A stretch of DNA of 63,490 nucleotides from Bdellovibrio sp. ZAP7 (GCA_945900755.1 CAMDKS010000001.1:1-63490), one strand, 5' to 3'; shown: positions 26,109 to 35,589, counted from the stretch's first letter. Numbers and translations: made by a program. The notes: generated by a model from the sequence alone, not told the origin.

Positions 26109-29100
26109 ATGAAAGCTATTCGTCCCGAAGTAAATCTCCCAGAAATGGAACGAGACATTCTCGCAAGCTGGAAAGACGGTAATATTTTTGCCAAACAAAA
26201 TGAGCGACGTACTCACGCAAAAGAATTTGCCTTTTACGATGGACCTCCGTTTGCAAACGGACTGCCACACTATGGCCACCTATTGGCCAATACGATTAAG
26301 GACATTGTTCCTCGTTATTGGATTATGCGCGGCTTTAAAGTGGAGCGTAAATTTGGTTGGGATTGCCATGGACTTCCGGTGGAGTACGAAGTTGAAAAGC
26401 GCGATAATCTCAGGGGCGCTGGTGCGATAAAAGAGCTCGGCATTGATGTTTTTAATGAAAGGTGCCGTGATTCAGTTCTGCACTATGCAAGGGAATGGGA
26501 AACAACCATCACGCGCATTGGCAGGTGGGTCGACTGGAACAATCAGTACCGGACCATGGACAAAACGTTTATGGAGTCCGTGTGGTGGGTTTTTGGGGAG
26601 CTTTATAAACGTGGGCTTGTGTACCGGAGCCACAAAGTGGTGCCTTACTCCCCGCGGTTGACGGCGATTCTTTCCAATTTTGAAGCCAATCAAAATTACA
26701 AGATGACCCAAGACCCGTCGCTGTTCGTACGATTTAAAATTAAAAACGAGAATGCTTTTATTCTTGCATGGACCACGACGCCGTGGACTCTTATTTCAAA
26801 TCTGGCGTTAGCCGTTGGCTCTGATATTGATTATGTCAAAGTCAAACACATGACTGACGGTGCCGTATATTGGTTAGCTGAAGCACGCCTTGACGCGGTG
26901 TTTAAAAAACCGAAATCTGGTGAAGCACAGGTAGAAATTCTTCAGCGAGCTAAGGGTTCCGCACTGAAAGGTCTGACATATGAGCCGCTATTTCCTTATT
27001 TTGCGGGACACAAAAATGCGTTTGTTGTACTTGTTGACAACTATGTGACAACGTCGGACGGTACTGGGGTGGTGCATCAATCTCCAGCCTACGGAGAAGA
27101 CGATTTTAGGGTATGCCGAGAAAACAATATCGAATTTGTCGACCCCATTGACGAAGAGGGTCGTTTTAAAGCGGTCATTCCAGAATACGCGGGTCAGAAT
27201 TTCAAGGACGCCGACAAAGAAATTCTAAAGCGACTAAAGCTTGAAGGAAGTCTTATTCGTCAAGAAACCATCGACCACAGCTACCCATTTTGTGAACGAA
27301 CGGATACTCCGTTGATGTACCGCGCCATTCCCGCTTGGTATGTCGCGGTGGAAAAAATAGTTCCGAAACTCGTGGCAAACAACCAAAAAATAAATTGGGT
27401 GCCCGCCCATTTGAAAGATGGGCGAATGGGTAATTGGCTGGAAAATGCGAGGGACTGGGCCATTAGCCGCAATCGTTTTTGGGGCACGCCGCTGCCGATT
27501 TGGGTTTGTGATGTCGACGACAATCACATCGAAGTATTTAGTGATGCGGCAGCACTCGAGAAAAAATCGGGACGAAAACTAGACGATCTTCATAAACATT
27601 TTGTCGATGACATTGCCTTCAAGTGTACGTTGGACCATAAGACTGGCGCCTGTACGGGAACTATGAAGCGAGTGACCGAGGTTTTTGACTGCTGGTTTGA
27701 ATCAGGAAGTATGCCGTACGCCCATATTCATTACCCGTTTGAAAATAAGGAACGTCTTGAGTCTACGTTCCCAGCGGACTTTATCGCCGAGGGACTAGAC
27801 CAGACCCGAGGGTGGTTTTATACGTTGTCTGTTTTGTCGACGGCACTCTTTGATCGCCCCGCATTCAAAAACGTCATTGCGAACGGAATCATTTGTGATG
27901 AGACCGGCAAAAAAATGTCGAAACGCCATCGTAATTATACGGCTCCAGGCGAACTTCTAGAAAAGCACGGGGCCGACGCCACCAGACTTTATATGGTTAA
28001 TTCGCCCATTCTTCGCGGAGAGGACCTCATATTTTCTGATAAGGGAGTGGTCGAGACGATTCGCTCAGTCATTCTTCCGCTTTGGAATGCCCAGAGTTTC
28101 ATGACGACGTATGCGGCCGCTGATAAGTGGACGCCACGAGCATCGCTCGCCAATGGGATTAAGCCTGTGACCACAATTGAAATGGATCTGTGGATTATTA
28201 GTCGACTTCACACGATGATTGAGGGTGTGCACACGCACATGGAAAAATATCATTTGTATGCTGTGGTGCCGGTAATTTTAGACTTCATCGATGAGCTAAC
28301 AAATTGGTACATTCGCTTGAGTCGCAGACGATTTTGGGGCAAAGCGGCAGGGGATTCTTCCACGTCTGACGGCCTTTCAGCGGATCAAGTATCTGCCTAC
28401 GAAACACTTTATTATGTGTTGGCAGAATTTACGAAAGTTTTTGCGCCGTTTGCGCCATTTGTTTCTGATAGAGTGTTCCGTAATTTGACAGACGGCCTTG
28501 CTGGCGTGCCAGAATCTGTACACTTGACTGATATGCCGGTCGTCGATAAGCGTGCGATTGATCTTGTTCTAGAAGAAAATATGGCTTTAGTGCGCAGGGC
28601 AACCGAATTGGGCCGTTCGCTGCGTGCAAAGCATCAGATCAAGACTCGTCAACCGCTGCCGTCCCTGATGATAATCACTAGAAACGAACGGGATAAGCAG
28701 GCGATTGATCGTGGACAGCATATTATTCGCGAGGAGTTGAACGTCAAGACGATTGAATTCTCGACGGACGAAGCTAAATTTGTGCGGCTTGGCGTGAAAC
28801 CGAATTTAAAGACTCTAGGCAAAAGACTTGGCAACTCGATTGGGGCTGTTCGTTCGGCGTTTGAAGAATTGTCTCAAGACCCCAGCGCGGTCGCAAAATT
28901 TCTAGCGGCGGCAGAAACCATTGGCAAAACTACGGTTGCGGGCCATGAATTGTCGTTGGAGGATTTAGTGATTGACCGTGGTCCTAAGGATGCCCGCTTA
29001 ATAGCGACTGAGTCAGGTGTGACCGTTCTTCTGGACACGACTGTGAGTGAAGAATTACTGCTAGAAGGGTATGCTCGCGAGGTGGTCAGCCGCATTCAGA

Positions 29101-29318
29101 ATCTCCGTAAAGACTCTGGACTTAATATTACTGACCGTATCAAACTATCATTTACCTGTGACGGAAAAATAAAAAATGCGATCACCGCCCATGAGAATTA
29201 TATTGTTCAAGAGACCCTCGGCCTTGGCATTACTTTTGTCGGAGCTCTCAGCGCAGCTCATACAGTAACCACGGATGTCGACGGCGGCGTCTTACATATT
29301 GGTTTGGATAAGATGTAA
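26109..29318 (+). CDS. ileS: Isoleucyl-tRNA synthetase, type 2-like
   Basis: Class I aminoacyl-tRNA synthetase of 1069 residues. The HIGH motif is HYGH (54-57, in NGLPHYGHLLA) and the KMSKS motif is KMSKR (602-606). RKFGWDCHGLPVEYE and the editing-domain segment TSDGTGVVHQSPAYGEDD follow in order. HYGH, the length and the MRGFKVERKFGWD segment match the eukaryote-like type 2 IleRS, a form that in known cases is insensitive to mupirocin. GAGGA precedes the ATG at 26109; an upstream TTG at 26094 lacks a site. The 298-nt gap before it shows no gene; TATATATT near 26090 may be part of a promoter. The next gene overlaps the stop by one base. Confidence 0.96.
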   Translation: MKAIRPEVNLPEMERDILASWKDGNIFAKQNERRTHAKEFAFYDGPPFANGLPHYGHLLANTIKDIVPRYWIMRGFKVERKFGWDCHGLPVEYEVEKRDNLRGAGAIKELGIDVFNERCRDSVLHYAREWETTITRIGRWVDWNNQYRTMDKTFMESVWWVFGELYKRGLVYRSHKVVPYSPRLTAILSNFEANQNYKMTQDPSLFVRFKIKNENAFILAWTTTPWTLISNLALAVGSDIDYVKVKHMTDGAVYWLAEARLDAVFKKPKSGEAQVEILQRAKGSALKGLTYEPLFPYFAGHKNAFVVLVDNYVTTSDGTGVVHQSPAYGEDDFRVCRENNIEFVDPIDEEGRFKAVIPEYAGQNFKDADKEILKRLKLEGSLIRQETIDHSYPFCERTDTPLMYRAIPAWYVAVEKIVPKLVANNQKINWVPAHLKDGRMGNWLENARDWAISRNRFWGTPLPIWVCDVDDNHIEVFSDAAALEKKSGRKLDDLHKHFVDDIAFKCTLDHKTGACTGTMKRVTEVFDCWFESGSMPYAHIHYPFENKERLESTFPADFIAEGLDQTRGWFYTLSVLSTALFDRPAFKNVIANGIICDETGKKMSKRHRNYTAPGELLEKHGADATRLYMVNSPILRGEDLIFSDKGVVETIRSVILPLWNAQSFMTTYAAADKWTPRASLANGIKPVTTIEMDLWIISRLHTMIEGVHTHMEKYHLYAVVPVILDFIDELTNWYIRLSRRRFWGKAAGDSSTSDGLSADQVSAYETLYYVLAEFTKVFAPFAPFVSDRVFRNLTDGLAGVPESVHLTDMPVVDKRAIDLVLEENMALVRRATELGRSLRAKHQIKTRQPLPSLMIITRNERDKQAIDRGQHIIREELNVKTIEFSTDEAKFVRLGVKPNLKTLGKRLGNSIGAVRSAFEELSQDPSAVAKFLAAAETIGKTTVAGHELSLEDLVIDRGPKDARLIATESGVTVLLDTTVSEELLLEGYAREVVSRIQNLRKDSGLNITDRIKLSFTCDGKIKNAITAHENYIVQETLGLGITFVGALSAAHTVTTDVDGGVLHIGLDKM

Positions 29319-30526
29319 TGGTGCGGGCGCTTATTAATAAGTTCCTAGATAAACCGACATCGTTCTCAGTCGTCGATCGTCCTCAACGTACCTGTAGTAC
29401 GCCTGCGGCGATCTCCTCCATCGGGCCTTGTCGGTTTACCAATGAACTTATTAATAGTTGTGTTGGCCTACAATTATCCAAATTCCTGTTGTCCTCAGCG
29501 ATCTTGATCCTTGTTTTGTCTAGTTGCTATTTGACTAAACAAGGATACCGACAAGTAGGACTTTTATTGGACCGAGAGCCGGTAGAAAATGTTTTGCTAG
29601 AAAACAAAGCAACCGCCGCCCAGAAACAAAAACTAAAATTTACCCAAGAAACCATGTCCTATGCGGCCAGCCAGGGACTCCATGTAGGTAAGGCTTATAG
29701 GGATTTTGTTGCGCTGAAGGGAGACGCTGTCTCCTATACGGTTCAAGCAGCCATGCCTTTTGAAATGAAATTGAAAACGTGGTGGTTTCCGATTGTGGGA
29801 TCGGTGCCGTACCTTGGTTATTTTGACAAAGAAGATCGCGATGCTGCCGGCAAAGACTTGATCGCAGATGGCTATGAGGTGCATTCAGGAAGCGTCATGG
29901 CGTATTCCAGTCTTGGCTGGTTTGAAGATCCTGTATTTTCTTCCATGTTAAAAAGGACAGATGTTGAGTTGGCGCATTTGTATTTTCATGAGTTGACGCA
30001 TCGTACACTTTGGGTCAAAGGGTCGGTTGAATTTAACGAAAATTTGGCGGAATTCATGGCCGATCACTTGGCCGAGGAATTTTTTAATTTTTTGAACCGT
30101 GGTTCGGAGTTGGTGGATTTACGACAGGAGAATCTTGATTACGCATCTTTTCGCCTGTGGCTTCAAAAACTTCGAGCCGACCTCGAGCAGAATTTAAACG
30201 CCACGGCCACTCTCCCAGCAAGTGTTAGACTGGCAAAAAAAGAAGAACTCATTTCCTTGGCTGTTTCCCACAAACCGATCTTTAAGCGAATTGATTTCGT
30301 AGGTTTTGGGCATTGGAACCTCCCGAGGATTTTGGGGGCAGGGCTCTACGCCCCAGATATTACGCGTTTTGAGGCGGCAAAAATATGTTACCAGCGGACT
30401 GAGGGGGCCTTTCGGGTCGGTAACTTCCTAAAGTCTCTGGGAAAAGCAGCCGAAAAGACGGACACAGGATTTGAAGCCTTAGAGTCAATGTGCCACCCAT
30501 CTACGGGAGTACCTCCTTCGAAATGA
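29318..30526 (+). CDS. Predicted zinc aminopeptidase, lipoprotein-like (COG4324 type)
   Basis: A 402-residue protein with the metallopeptidase motif HELTH at 224-228 and a downstream glutamate in FNENLAEFMAD, as in the predicted-aminopeptidase family PF10023. The segment YLGYFDKEDRDAAGKDL is also typical. Residues 55-70 (KFLLSSAILILVLSSC) look like a signal peptide with lipobox, yet the only ATG in frame lies 54 codons earlier, overlapping the ileS stop (TAATG). Most of that extra N-terminus is encoded by a palindromic element (29332-29456) that may have been inserted. The true start may be a non-ATG codon such as TTG at 29489, without an obvious ribosome-binding site. Confidence 0.78.
   Translation: MVRALINKFLDKPTSFSVVDRPQRTCSTPAAISSIGPCRFTNELINSCVGLQLSKFLLSSAILILVLSSCYLTKQGYRQVGLLLDREPVENVLLENKATAAQKQKLKFTQETMSYAASQGLHVGKAYRDFVALKGDAVSYTVQAAMPFEMKLKTWWFPIVGSVPYLGYFDKEDRDAAGKDLIADGYEVHSGSVMAYSSLGWFEDPVFSSMLKRTDVELAHLYFHELTHRTLWVKGSVEFNENLAEFMADHLAEEFFNFLNRGSELVDLRQENLDYASFRLWLQKLRADLEQNLNATATLPASVRLAKKEELISLAVSHKPIFKRIDFVGFGHWNLPRILGAGLYAPDITRFEAAKICYQRTEGAFRVGNFLKSLGKAAEKTDTGFEALESMCHPSTGVPPSK
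29332..29456. repeat. 125-bp nested palindromic element
   Basis: The ends TATTAATAAGTTC (29332-29344) and GAACTTATTAATA (29444-29456) are exact reverse complements, as are TAAACCGACA (29350-29359) and TGTCGGTTTA (29429-29438), separated by 5-nt mismatched stretches of equal size. Inside, GATCG/CGATC and CGTAC/GTACG pair again around the loop CTGTA. The whole forms one long cruciform or hairpin. It lies just after the ileS stop and is read in frame by the aminopeptidase reading frame. It looks like a small mobile palindrome (MITE or REP type). Confidence 0.75.
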
Positions 30527-31923
30527 CTGAGCAGTCACAGTCATCGCTGCCAATAGAATTTGACCAATGGATTGGGTCAAAGAACTATAAGGCATTGCGT
30601 CCGATTTTGAAAACAGCCGAACCCGCAGATATCGGCGAACGCCTTGCAGTCTTGGCCATAGCGGAACTCATCATCATTTTCCGACTGATTCCGAGATCTC
30701 GTCGGGCCCAAGTTTTTGCGTATGTCCCCTTTGAGCGTCAAGAGGAGCTTCTAGCAGAGCTGCCTGAGGCGGTGGTCTCGACTCTTTTAAACGACATGGA
30801 GCCTGATGACAGGACTCGCCTGCTCGAGGATTTGCCGTTTGAAATTCGCAGTCAAATTCTTCTAAAGCTTTCTCCCGAAGAGCGGAGCATGGCGTGGAAG
30901 CTACTAAGTTACGACGAAGATTCAGTTGGACGGTTAATGAACCCGGAGTTGATCGCAGTACTGGGCGAGCTAAAGGTTTTGGACGCCCTAGAATTTATTC
31001 GTTGGACCGTACGTGCGCCAGAGGAGCTTCACAGTTTTATTTTCGTCATTGATCCCGACGGCCGTTACAAAGGCGAGGTTAGTCTTGCCAGTCTCATTTT
31101 GGCGGATCCGCCCACAAAAACTTTGCTCGAGGTGATGGATTCAGCGACGGTGACGCTAACGGTTACTGACGATAAGGGAATGGCCGTAGATTTTTTCCGA
31201 AAATACGACAAGGCTTTTAGCCCGGTGGTTGATGGTGAGGGCATACTGGTTGGAGTCCTATCGGCTGACGACGTGTTTGATATTGCGGAAGATGAAGCAA
31301 CGGATGACATTCAGCAGTTCGGGGGTACAGCGGTTTTAGAGGACAGTTACTTTGAAACGCCAGGTTTTGTACTTCTTAGAAAACGAGCCGGTTGGCTTTG
31401 CGCATTGTTTGTCAGCGAGTTGTTTACTGGTACGGCCCTGCGGCACTACGACGAAGCGATAGCCGAGATGCGATACCTTGTTTACTTTGTGCCGTTGGTT
31501 ATTAGTTCTGGCGGCAATTCCGGCTCGCAGGCATCGAGTTTGGTCATTCGGGGGCTGGCGGTGCGTGAGATGCAGATCTCGGATTGGGCGAGAGTTTTTG
31601 GACGGGAAGTCAGGATGGGGCTTGGTCTTGGACTAATTCTTGGTAGCATTGGTTTTCTTAGGGCGTGGACGTGGGAACATAATATTCTCATTTCGATGAT
31701 TGTTGGTATCTCGTTGGTGGGGGTCGTGCTTTTCGGATCTGTGGTTGGAGCGGTGATGCCATTTTTAATAAAGCGTCTTAAATTTGATCCGGCGGTTAGT
31801 TCATCGCCGTTTATCGCATCTCTGGTCGACGTAGCGGGAATTGTGCTTTATTTTAATGTGGCATTGTGGATGGTACGAAGCATTGGTCCGATGATTGGAC
31901 TGCATGTGCCGGGTGGCGGATAA
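30523..31923 (+). CDS. mgtE: MgtE-type magnesium transporter
   Basis: Inner-membrane magnesium channel of 466 residues. Order of domains: N-terminal helical superhelix domain (about 20-130, with EPADIGERL and LLEDLPFEIRSQILLKLSPEER), two CBS domains (about 135-260, LMNPELIAVLG and LLEVMDSATVTLTVTDD), a connecting helix, and five membrane segments in the last 170 residues. The pore-region signature VPLVISSGGNSGSQASSLVIRGLA is present in two parts, with PxxxxxGGNxGxQ intact. The ATG at 30523 forms an ATGA overlap with the previous gene's stop, preferred to the upstream ATG at 30490. Confidence 0.93.
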   Translation: MTEQSQSSLPIEFDQWIGSKNYKALRPILKTAEPADIGERLAVLAIAELIIIFRLIPRSRRAQVFAYVPFERQEELLAELPEAVVSTLLNDMEPDDRTRLLEDLPFEIRSQILLKLSPEERSMAWKLLSYDEDSVGRLMNPELIAVLGELKVLDALEFIRWTVRAPEELHSFIFVIDPDGRYKGEVSLASLILADPPTKTLLEVMDSATVTLTVTDDKGMAVDFFRKYDKAFSPVVDGEGILVGVLSADDVFDIAEDEATDDIQQFGGTAVLEDSYFETPGFVLLRKRAGWLCALFVSELFTGTALRHYDEAIAEMRYLVYFVPLVISSGGNSGSQASSLVIRGLAVREMQISDWARVFGREVRMGLGLGLILGSIGFLRAWTWEHNILISMIVGISLVGVVLFGSVVGAVMPFLIKRLKFDPAVSSSPFIASLVDVAGIVLYFNVALWMVRSIGPMIGLHVPGGG

Positions 31924-31930
31924 ATAGTAC

Positions 31931-32620
31931 ATGTGGATTGATGATCAAATTCTAAAGAATTACGATAGAGCCCTCTATTCTGAAATTTTCGTACCACGGT
32001 CAACAGTGGTTGTCTTGGGAAGTGGTAATGATGAAGACCTTGAGGTCAATTCAGAGGCTTGTGTAGCCGGCGAGATCCCTGTGCTGCGTCGCTACGGCGG
32101 TGGTGGAACCGTGGTGCTTTATTCTGGGTGTGTGGTGGTTAGTGTTGGGTGTTGGGTGAAGGACGTGTATCAAAACACTCATTATTTTGATGTGTTGAAT
32201 CAGTCGTTGATCGCGGCATTGGCCTCGTCCGAGGCTGTTTTTTCGCGACTATCTCAAGCTGGAATTTCCGATGTTGTTTGTGATGGTAAGAAGGTTGCGG
32301 GGACGTCGATGTTTCGAAGCCGCAATTATCTTCTGTATCAAGCCAGTCTTTTGGTGGATCTAGACGGCGCCTTGGTGGGCCGTCTATTGAAGCATCCGAC
32401 CAAAGAGCCTGATTACCGGAAAGGACGCAGTCATGCAGACTTCCTAACGTCGTTAAATGCGGTCTCGGGTGGAGGCGTAACGGCCGAGGGCATTGCCCGT
32501 GGATTGACGCAAGAGTTCGAGCTCGCCGCCAAAAAACTTTTAGGCGATCACTTAGTAGCACCGGTCGACGCACAATTTTCAGCACTTAAAGCTCGTCTTG
32601 ATCGCGCGGGTTCGAATTGA
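31931..32620 (+). CDS. Lipoate-protein ligase A family protein
   Basis: A 229-residue BPL/LPL-fold protein, expected to attach lipoate or octanoate to lysines of dehydrogenase E2 or GcvH proteins. The substrate-binding loop is LRRYGGGGTVVL (near 53-64), where most LplA proteins have RRxSGGGxV; the lysine-bearing segment is CDGKKVAGTSMFR (near 116-128) and HADFLTSL closes the domain. No C-terminal accessory domain is present, so the activation step may need a partner or the enzyme may be an octanoyltransferase. It starts 7 nt after mgtE. No GcvH or E2 gene is in the window. Confidence 0.82.
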   Translation: MWIDDQILKNYDRALYSEIFVPRSTVVVLGSGNDEDLEVNSEACVAGEIPVLRRYGGGGTVVLYSGCVVVSVGCWVKDVYQNTHYFDVLNQSLIAALASSEAVFSRLSQAGISDVVCDGKKVAGTSMFRSRNYLLYQASLLVDLDGALVGRLLKHPTKEPDYRKGRSHADFLTSLNAVSGGGVTAEGIARGLTQEFELAAKKLLGDHLVAPVDAQFSALKARLDRAGSN

Positions 32621-32709
32621 CTGGTCCGAAGATGGACTCTATCCCCAAGACATCCCCAGCCATTTTAAAACGTTGGAAACGAGCCTCTATTTTTTCATAT
32701 TGATTGACC

Positions 32710-33582
32710 CTATACAGTGGCCTCAAACGGGACGTGGCCAGCTGGTACTGTTGACAAATGGTAGATAGCGGCGGTAAACGGCATCACGGCTGTGATCGCA
32801 AAGCACTCCCACAGGACCTGCAAAATATTGGTTAGTGCGATCCCGCCATTGATAGAAAGGCCATTAATGTGAAGGGTGCGTCCGAAAAATCCTGCGGGGA
32901 TATCCAGCAAGGTATCGGCTATGGAAATATATTCGATGAGCAGTGACACGCCAAAGAACAGAGTCAAAAAAATTCCAGCCACCGAAAGAACATTGACGAA
33001 TATGGGCCAGCGTCCAAACGTTGTCTTGGTTGCGTACCTAAGAAACAGGGTGTCCCATCCCGTGCGAAAGCCGCCTAGGGTGCCCGTTACGAGGGTTACA
33101 GGTAGCATCACCAGCATCGACATGGCCACCGCCCTTAGTAGCGGCATTAAAACTAGGGTGGGTAGCACCATCGCCAACAGGAAAAAGCAGCCTAGACCTT
33201 TAGTCACGAGTACGCGCACCGAGCGCAGGCCAACTTGCTTTAGGGTCCCAGGGAAACTTTCAAAGTAGTCGACTGACGAGCGAGCTAGGGCTAGGATGCC
33301 GAGTAGGCTTGTGATCATTGCAAAAATGGTTGAAATGACGATTTTGCTGGAAAAAAGCATCAAAACAGCCTGAAATTGCAATTTTGGACTTAGGTCTTGA
33401 AAGGCCTGTAGGGACGACACCGTGGAGGCAGCGGCCGTTCCCCATGCCATTGTGGCGGCTAGTTGGGGGAGCAATAGAAAACATAAGGATATTAAAAACA
33501 GGTCTTTACGCCGATTTTTGAGGGCCTCGTAACCATATTTGAAAATATCGGTGAGACTTGTTTTTGCATGGGTTGTGGACAA
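32710..33582 (-). CDS. Multi-span membrane protein of unknown function
   Basis: Not recognised. 290 residues with about six hydrophobic segments (for example LFLISLCFLLLPQLAATMAW, VISTIFAMITSLLGILALA, FFLLAMVLPTLVLMPLL, VLSVAGIFLTLFFGVSLLI). The alternating layout of long soluble-looking loops with GFRTGWDTLFLRYATK recalls glycerophosphoryl-diester-phosphodiesterase-like or YciC-type membrane domains, but this is only an impression. A TTG start at 33582 is favoured because AGGAG lies 7 nt before it; a GTG at 33588 would be too close to that site. It is transcribed away from queE. Confidence 0.7.
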   Translation of the reverse strand: MSTTHAKTSLTDIFKYGYEALKNRRKDLFLISLCFLLLPQLAATMAWGTAAASTVSSLQAFQDLSPKLQFQAVLMLFSSKIVISTIFAMITSLLGILALARSSVDYFESFPGTLKQVGLRSVRVLVTKGLGCFFLLAMVLPTLVLMPLLRAVAMSMLVMLPVTLVTGTLGGFRTGWDTLFLRYATKTTFGRWPIFVNVLSVAGIFLTLFFGVSLLIEYISIADTLLDIPAGFFGRTLHINGLSINGGIALTNILQVLWECFAITAVMPFTAAIYHLSTVPAGHVPFEATV

Positions 33583-33640
33583 ACGCACACTCCTATTCTA
33601 TAAGGCGACATTGAGCGAAAATGGGTTAAGGAATTATTGA

Positions 33641-34288
33641 ATGAGCGCCTCGTTAATTATTACAGAGATCTATGCGTCAGTACAAGGAGAGTCTAGCTTT
33701 GCTGGAATTCCGTGTACGTTTGTACGCCTAACCGGGTGTCCTCTGCGTTGTAGGTGGTGTGATACGGCATACGGCTTCTATGGCGGCACTGAGATGGATT
33801 TCGAGGCTATTTTAGGTAAGGTTTCAGAGCTCGGTTTGCCTCTTGTCGAGCTTACTGGGGGCGAGCCTCTTGCCCAAAAAAATTGCGCACTGTTGGCCGA
33901 GCGTTTGATAGGGAATGGGCATCGAGTGCTGATTGAGACGGGTGGCTCAGAGGACGTGAGTGTGTTGCCTGAAAAGACGCACATTATAATGGATATTAAG
34001 TGCCCGGGCAGTCAGATGCACGAGCGTAATCTTTGGACGAATTTGGATCACTTGAAACCTACCGATGAAATTAAAATGGTGTTATCAGATCGCGATGATT
34101 TTGAGTGGGCCTTGAAAATTGCAAAAGACCATCAGTTAATGAGTCGCTTCAACGTGCTGTTAAGCCCCGCCTTTGGGCTACTCCAGCCGAAGGATCTTGC
34201 GGAATGGATGGTTGCCGAGAAATTAAATGCGAGACTTAATCTCCAGCAGCACAAATACATTTGGCATCCCCGAGCGAAGGGGGTTTAA
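33641..34288 (+). CDS. queE: 7-carboxy-7-deazaguanine synthase
   Basis: Radical SAM enzyme of the queuosine pathway, converting 6-carboxytetrahydropterin to 7-carboxy-7-deazaguanine; 215 residues, normal length. The cluster motif CPLRCRWC supplies C33, C37 and C40, preceded by IYASVQGESSFAGIPCTFVRL, which is typical of QueE. LTGGEPL provides the SAM-binding glycines, and TGGSEDV and MDIKCPGS follow. AAGGA is 8 nt before the ATG. The aminotransferase gene follows directly; other queuosine genes are not in the window. Confidence 0.95.
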   Translation: MSASLIITEIYASVQGESSFAGIPCTFVRLTGCPLRCRWCDTAYGFYGGTEMDFEAILGKVSELGLPLVELTGGEPLAQKNCALLAERLIGNGHRVLIETGGSEDVSVLPEKTHIIMDIKCPGSQMHERNLWTNLDHLKPTDEIKMVLSDRDDFEWALKIAKDHQLMSRFNVLLSPAFGLLQPKDLAEWMVAEKLNARLNLQQHKYIWHPRAKGV

Positions 34289-34290
34289 GC

Positions 34291-35544
34291 ATGAGCAGTA
34301 ATGTTGAGATGCTGAGACGCCTAAAAGCTGTGGAATGCCGCGACAGTACTTATTGGCCAAAAGAAAATCCCACTGTTTTTCAAAAGGCCAAAGGCTCCTT
34401 AGTGTGGGACGTTGAGGGGAGAGAGTATATAGATCTGTGTGCAGGCTTTGGAGCTTTGCCCCTTGGTCACGCCAGTGATGCGTTGCGAGACGTGACCGCA
34501 GAGTTCGCGTCAGAGCGTCCGATGGTGGAGCATGCCATGGGGGATGTTTACCCGTCGGAAGAAAAAATATTATTTTTAGAAACTCTGAAGAGCATGCTTC
34601 CCAGTTCTTACGCATTGGGAGCACTAGCTTTGAGTGGTGGGCAGGCCGTAGAAATTGCGTTGAAGACGGCGATGCTTGCGACTAAACGCTCTGGCTTTAT
34701 TGTTTTTGACGGAGCCTACCACGGGTTAGATCTTGGAGTTTTGGCGCTAACGTCGAGAGAAGATTTCAGAGCACCATTTGCTTCTTGGTTAGCAGAATCT
34801 AACGTCATCAGGCTGCCCTTTGGGGCTTCCAAGGATCAGCTGAAGGCTGCCATTGGTAAACTAAAACCATTTGGACTAGCCGCCATCATTGTCGAACCCA
34901 TTCAAGGTCGAGCGGGTGTTAACCTGCCGCCTCCGGGGTGGTTAGAATCTTTAGCTACAATAGCTCACGAGAATCACGGTCTATTAATATTGGACGAAAT
35001 TTTCACGGGCTTTGGTCGCATTGGAAAAATTTCAACGGCTTCGTTTGTGGATGCGGATATATCCTGTTTTGGCAAATCCATTGGCGGTGGATTTCCTATA
35101 TCTGCGTGCTTTGCAAAGCGAGACGTCATGTCTGCCTGGCCAGAGAGCCCGGGCGAGGCTTTGCATACGGGAACATTTTTCGGCCATCCCTTTTCGGCGG
35201 CTGTGGGACGGAGGACCCTTCTACAGATTCAAAGTCAGGAACTATCTGCACGTGCCGAAACACTTGGAAACAAGGCTAAGCAGCAACTGTCCGACGCTCT
35301 TCGGGGGCACCCGATGGTGATCGATATTCGGGGTGAAGGACTATTCCTCGGCATTGAATTTTCGAAAGCGGGATTTGCTGCAAAAATAATGGATGACATT
35401 CGCCCCAAAGGGGTAATTGTGCTCCCGTCCGGTAATACTGGATCAGTGCTTTCGATGACGCCGGCATTAAATATCTCGGACGAGTTATTTGGTGAGGCTC
35501 TCAATCGGATCATCGGCTGCATCGTCAAAGGGACGATGTCTTGA
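34291..35544 (+). CDS. Class III PLP-dependent aminotransferase
   Basis: A 417-residue fold-type I aminotransferase of the acetylornithine/4-aminobutyrate/glutamate-semialdehyde family. Visible: VWDVEGREYIDLCAGFGALPLGH (in parts), SGGQAVEIALKTAM, FDGAYHGLDLG binding the cofactor, LLILDEIFTGFGR with the PLP-contacting aspartate, and the Schiff-base Lys262 in CFGKSIGGGFPIS. The usual xSGxEA pattern reads LSGGQAVEIA. The substrate is not clear from sequence. The ATG at 34291 is used since AGGGGG precedes it; the longer form from 34261 would overlap queE. It likely shares the queE transcript. Confidence 0.87.
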   Translation: MSSNVEMLRRLKAVECRDSTYWPKENPTVFQKAKGSLVWDVEGREYIDLCAGFGALPLGHASDALRDVTAEFASERPMVEHAMGDVYPSEEKILFLETLKSMLPSSYALGALALSGGQAVEIALKTAMLATKRSGFIVFDGAYHGLDLGVLALTSREDFRAPFASWLAESNVIRLPFGASKDQLKAAIGKLKPFGLAAIIVEPIQGRAGVNLPPPGWLESLATIAHENHGLLILDEIFTGFGRIGKISTASFVDADISCFGKSIGGGFPISACFAKRDVMSAWPESPGEALHTGTFFGHPFSAAVGRRTLLQIQSQELSARAETLGNKAKQQLSDALRGHPMVIDIRGEGLFLGIEFSKAGFAAKIMDDIRPKGVIVLPSGNTGSVLSMTPALNISDELFGEALNRIIGCIVKGTMS

Positions 35545-35563
35545 GCCGCAGGCGAAGGATCCC
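35542..35563 (-). repeat. 22-bp repeat, inverted partner of 37709-37730
   Basis: These 22 bases (TGAGCCGCAGGCGAAGGATC plus CC) are the exact reverse complement of 37709-37730. They begin at the stop of the aminotransferase gene, between two convergent genes. A shorter related string occurs at 43827-43840. The family is probably a repeat linked to convergent gene ends. Confidence 0.65.
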
Positions 35564-35589
35564 GGCTAATCGCCAGGACGGTTCAACTG

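Noticed and set aside
30490-30522. Upstream start for mgtE
   Set aside because: The ATG at 30523 forms a 4-nt overlap with the previous stop and the added residues do not look like MgtE.
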